Shown here: positions 13,594 to 14,815 of the stretch, in pieces
Position numbering within the stretch: position 1 is the stretch's first letter
How the letters are laid out: each line of letters begins with the position of its first letter
NCBI GenBank assembly: GCA_963658035.1
Contig: CAVKOL010000050.1
Coordinates: 1 to 14,815, forward strand
DNA from: Paratractidigestivibacter sp963658035
GTDB taxonomy: Bacteria > Actinomycetota > Coriobacteriia > Coriobacteriales > Atopobiaceae
Reading direction: 5' to 3'
DNA: 14,815 nt
The notes under the pieces: model-generated
Told to the model about the DNA's origin: nothing
Seen by the model: only the letters and a program-made list of their open reading frames with translations
The model's database searches: none
Program-made: the position numbers and the translations under genes

Positions 13594-13720
13594 TGCAATT
13601 TAGGGGCTTGTCTGATGGATGGGTATCAGGCAAGCCCCTTATTTGTGCCCAAACCATCAGACAAGCCAATAAATTGCAGCTGAGAAGGGCCAAAAGCATC
13701 AGACAAGTCCGGGAATTGCA
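13594..13720. repeat. Cluster of three 25-bp repeats around CTTGTCTGATG
   Basis: Three copies of a 25-bp element with ends TGCAATT and CTTGTCTGATG lie at 13594-13618 (plus orientation), 13654-13678 (minus) and 13696-13720 (minus). Copies one and two differ at only two internal bases; copy three differs mainly in the middle bases and at the last base. A shorter degenerate half (13624-13641) forms the right arm of the nagA terminator. The cluster resembles intergenic REP-like palindromic elements, or a protein-binding array. It lies between nagA and the surface-protein gene. Confidence 0.7.
13602..13646 (+). terminator. Intrinsic terminator after nagA
   Basis: A 15-bp stem (13602-13616 with 13625-13639, one G-T pair) with an eight-base loop is followed by TATTTGT. 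It sits 44 bases after the nagA stop and ends the nagBA transcript. Its left arm is also part of the first copy of a 25-bp repeat, so the terminator appears built from the repeat unit. Confidence 0.75.
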
Positions 13721-13801
13721 GGGGTCGGCGCGGGGCTTAGGGTGAGCCGAAACGGCTAAACTGGAAAGTGTTCCTGGCTTGCTTTGTTTGAGGAGGCCCC
13801 C

Positions 13802-14815
13802 ATGAAACAACAGACTTCCAAGCTGAGAAGAGCAGGGCTTCTCGCCGTCGTTTGCGCGGTGGTAATGGCGGCGCTGGCCTGCGCGCTCGCGCTGCCGGTT
13901 GGCGCCGTGGCAGACGAGGCCACAGTCGTTGCCCACTCGGGCGAAGGTGCTCAGCGTGTTAACTACACCAGCATCGACGATGCGATGAACGCAGGTTACA
14001 ACGGCGCGACCATTGTCATGGATGTCGACTGGGCAACCGGCACGAGCAGCTTTTGGACCAAGAGGGGCATCGAGGTGGCTGAGGGCAAGAAGCTCACCAT
14101 CGATATGAACGGGCACCGCATCACAAACGGCGTTGCCAGCGCCACTATTGTTGTGTCCAAGGGGGCCGAGCTCACCTTGACGTCAAGCGCCCAGGCCGAA
14201 TTTGAGTACGACGGTTATAACGCCGACGATGGAAGCAGGGGCACCTTTAAGGTGACCTCGGGCGGCTTGGTCAACCAGACTCCCGGCACGCTTTGTACCT
14301 GCGTCGAGGTTAAGAGGTCGGCGAAACTTACCTTGGACGGTGTGACCATCGCCGGCGGTGAGGGCGTAACGGGCGACATGAACGTTAACTGTGGCGGCGG
14401 CGTGACGATGGGCGAGGGGTCGACCCTCACCATGAAGAACGGCGCCATAATCGAGCATTGTAAGACGGGCAAAGAGGGCGGCGGCGTCTATGCGGAAGGC
14501 AAAGGAATCACCGTCAACATGGAGGGCTCGTCGATTCGAAACAATTACGGTGAGGTGCGTGGCGGCGGCATCCACTTCAAGTCGCCCGAATCTCACTTGA
14601 ATATGAGTGCCGGGTCGAGCATCGAGGGCAACTCCTCTGTGGCGGGTGGCGGCGTATACGTTGGGTCCTCCACGTGCACCATTGAGTCGAGTGACGGCAA
14701 AGCCTATATTTCCAACAACAAAGCCACGGGTTCGAGCAGGACGACGGGGAAGGACCTCCAAAGCGGCGGCGGCATCCACATCGACAACCGCTTTGGCGCT
14801 AAGACGACGATCGAG
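13802..14815 (+). CDS. Secreted beta-helix surface protein, N-terminal part (runs off the window)
   Basis: An open frame of 338 codons from ATG 13802 (AGGAGG five bases upstream) to the last base, with no stop, so the gene continues beyond the window. The N-terminus is a signal peptide: basic start (KLRR), a long hydrophobic core and a GAVA/DEA cleavage site after residue 37. The mature part is rich in Gly, Ser, Thr and Asn. GGG followed by Val or Ile recurs at residues 198, 226, 254 and 282, an exact 28-residue period, and again at 322; Ile-x-x-Asn-type positions repeat between them. This is the look of a right-handed parallel beta-helix adhesin or polysaccharide-acting surface protein. Anchor and function lie in the unseen C-terminus. 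Codon use is less biased than in the neighbouring metabolic genes. Confidence 0.85.
   Translation, partial: MKQQTSKLRRAGLLAVVCAVVMAALACALALPVGAVADEATVVAHSGEGAQRVNYTSIDDAMNAGYNGATIVMDVDWATGTSSFWTKRGIEVAEGKKLTIDMNGHRITNGVASATIVVSKGAELTLTSSAQAEFEYDGYNADDGSRGTFKVTSGGLVNQTPGTLCTCVEVKRSAKLTLDGVTIAGGEGVTGDMNVNCGGGVTMGEGSTLTMKNGAIIEHCKTGKEGGGVYAEGKGITVNMEGSSIRNNYGEVRGGGIHFKSPESHLNMSAGSSIEGNSSVAGGGVYVGSSTCTIESSDGKAYISNNKATGSSRTTGKDLQSGGGIHIDNRFGAKTTIE

Noticed and set aside
13594..13720. Repeat cluster considered as a CRISPR array
   Set aside because: Copies are in mixed orientation with unequal spacers and no cas genes nearby.
13490..14116. A 208-codon minus-strand frame spanning the repeat cluster and the surface-protein start
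   Set aside because: It crosses the terminator and repeats, has no family resemblance, and opposes a clear signal-peptide gene.

Overview
The window looks like a chromosomal segment of a GC-rich Gram-positive bacterium, most likely an actinobacterium of the Coriobacteriia (Collinsella/Olsenella/Atopobium relatives). That is an inference from GC-rich codon use, AGGAGG-type ribosome binding sites, a Tat lipoprotein, the 5S rRNA end and the protein styles. No rRNA long enough for firm placement is present.

Layout. (1) 1-106: the 3' end of a 5S rRNA and a strong rRNA-operon terminator. (2) 194-1012 (+): a TauE/SafE-family membrane permease. (3) 987-8223 (-): a six-gene convergent operon, in transcription order a LacI-type regulator, class II aldolase, phosphofructokinase-family kinase, triose-phosphate-isomerase-like protein, a LarA/DUF2088 (nickel-pincer family) protein, and a glucose-6-phosphate-isomerase-like protein whose last codons overlap the permease gene. 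(4) 8224-8642: a 419-bp divergent regulatory region with several repeats and operator-like palindromes. (5) 8643-11407 (+): a nitrate/sulfonate/taurine-type ABC importer (permease, ATPase, Tat-exported lipoprotein binding protein). (6) 11569-13557 (+): a nagB-like / nagA pair for amino-sugar phosphate catabolism, followed by a hairpin terminator and a cluster of 25-bp repeats. (7) 13802 to the window end (+): the first 338 codons of a secreted beta-helix surface protein with an exact 28-residue GGG-spaced repeat.

How they may work together. The minus-strand operon holds isomerase, kinase, aldolase and triose isomerase families in one transcript under a LacI regulator, so it reads as a complete upper-glycolysis-like sugar pathway. 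Three of its enzymes keep their catalytic residues but have altered phosphate- or donor-binding motifs, and the LarA homologue lacks one of the two catalytic histidines and the carboxylate-binding arginine of lactate racemase. My leading inference is a dedicated catabolic pathway for a non-standard sugar or sugar derivative in which a LarA-family enzyme acts as epimerase. The alternative is simply the organism's divergent glycolysis genes. A TauE-type permease on one flank and a sulfonate-type ABC importer on the other make a sulfonated substrate one possibility, but no sulfonate-specific enzyme is seen. The 10-base word ACGATTAAGT occurs upstream of the permease, the regulator and the ABC importer and may tie them into one regulon.
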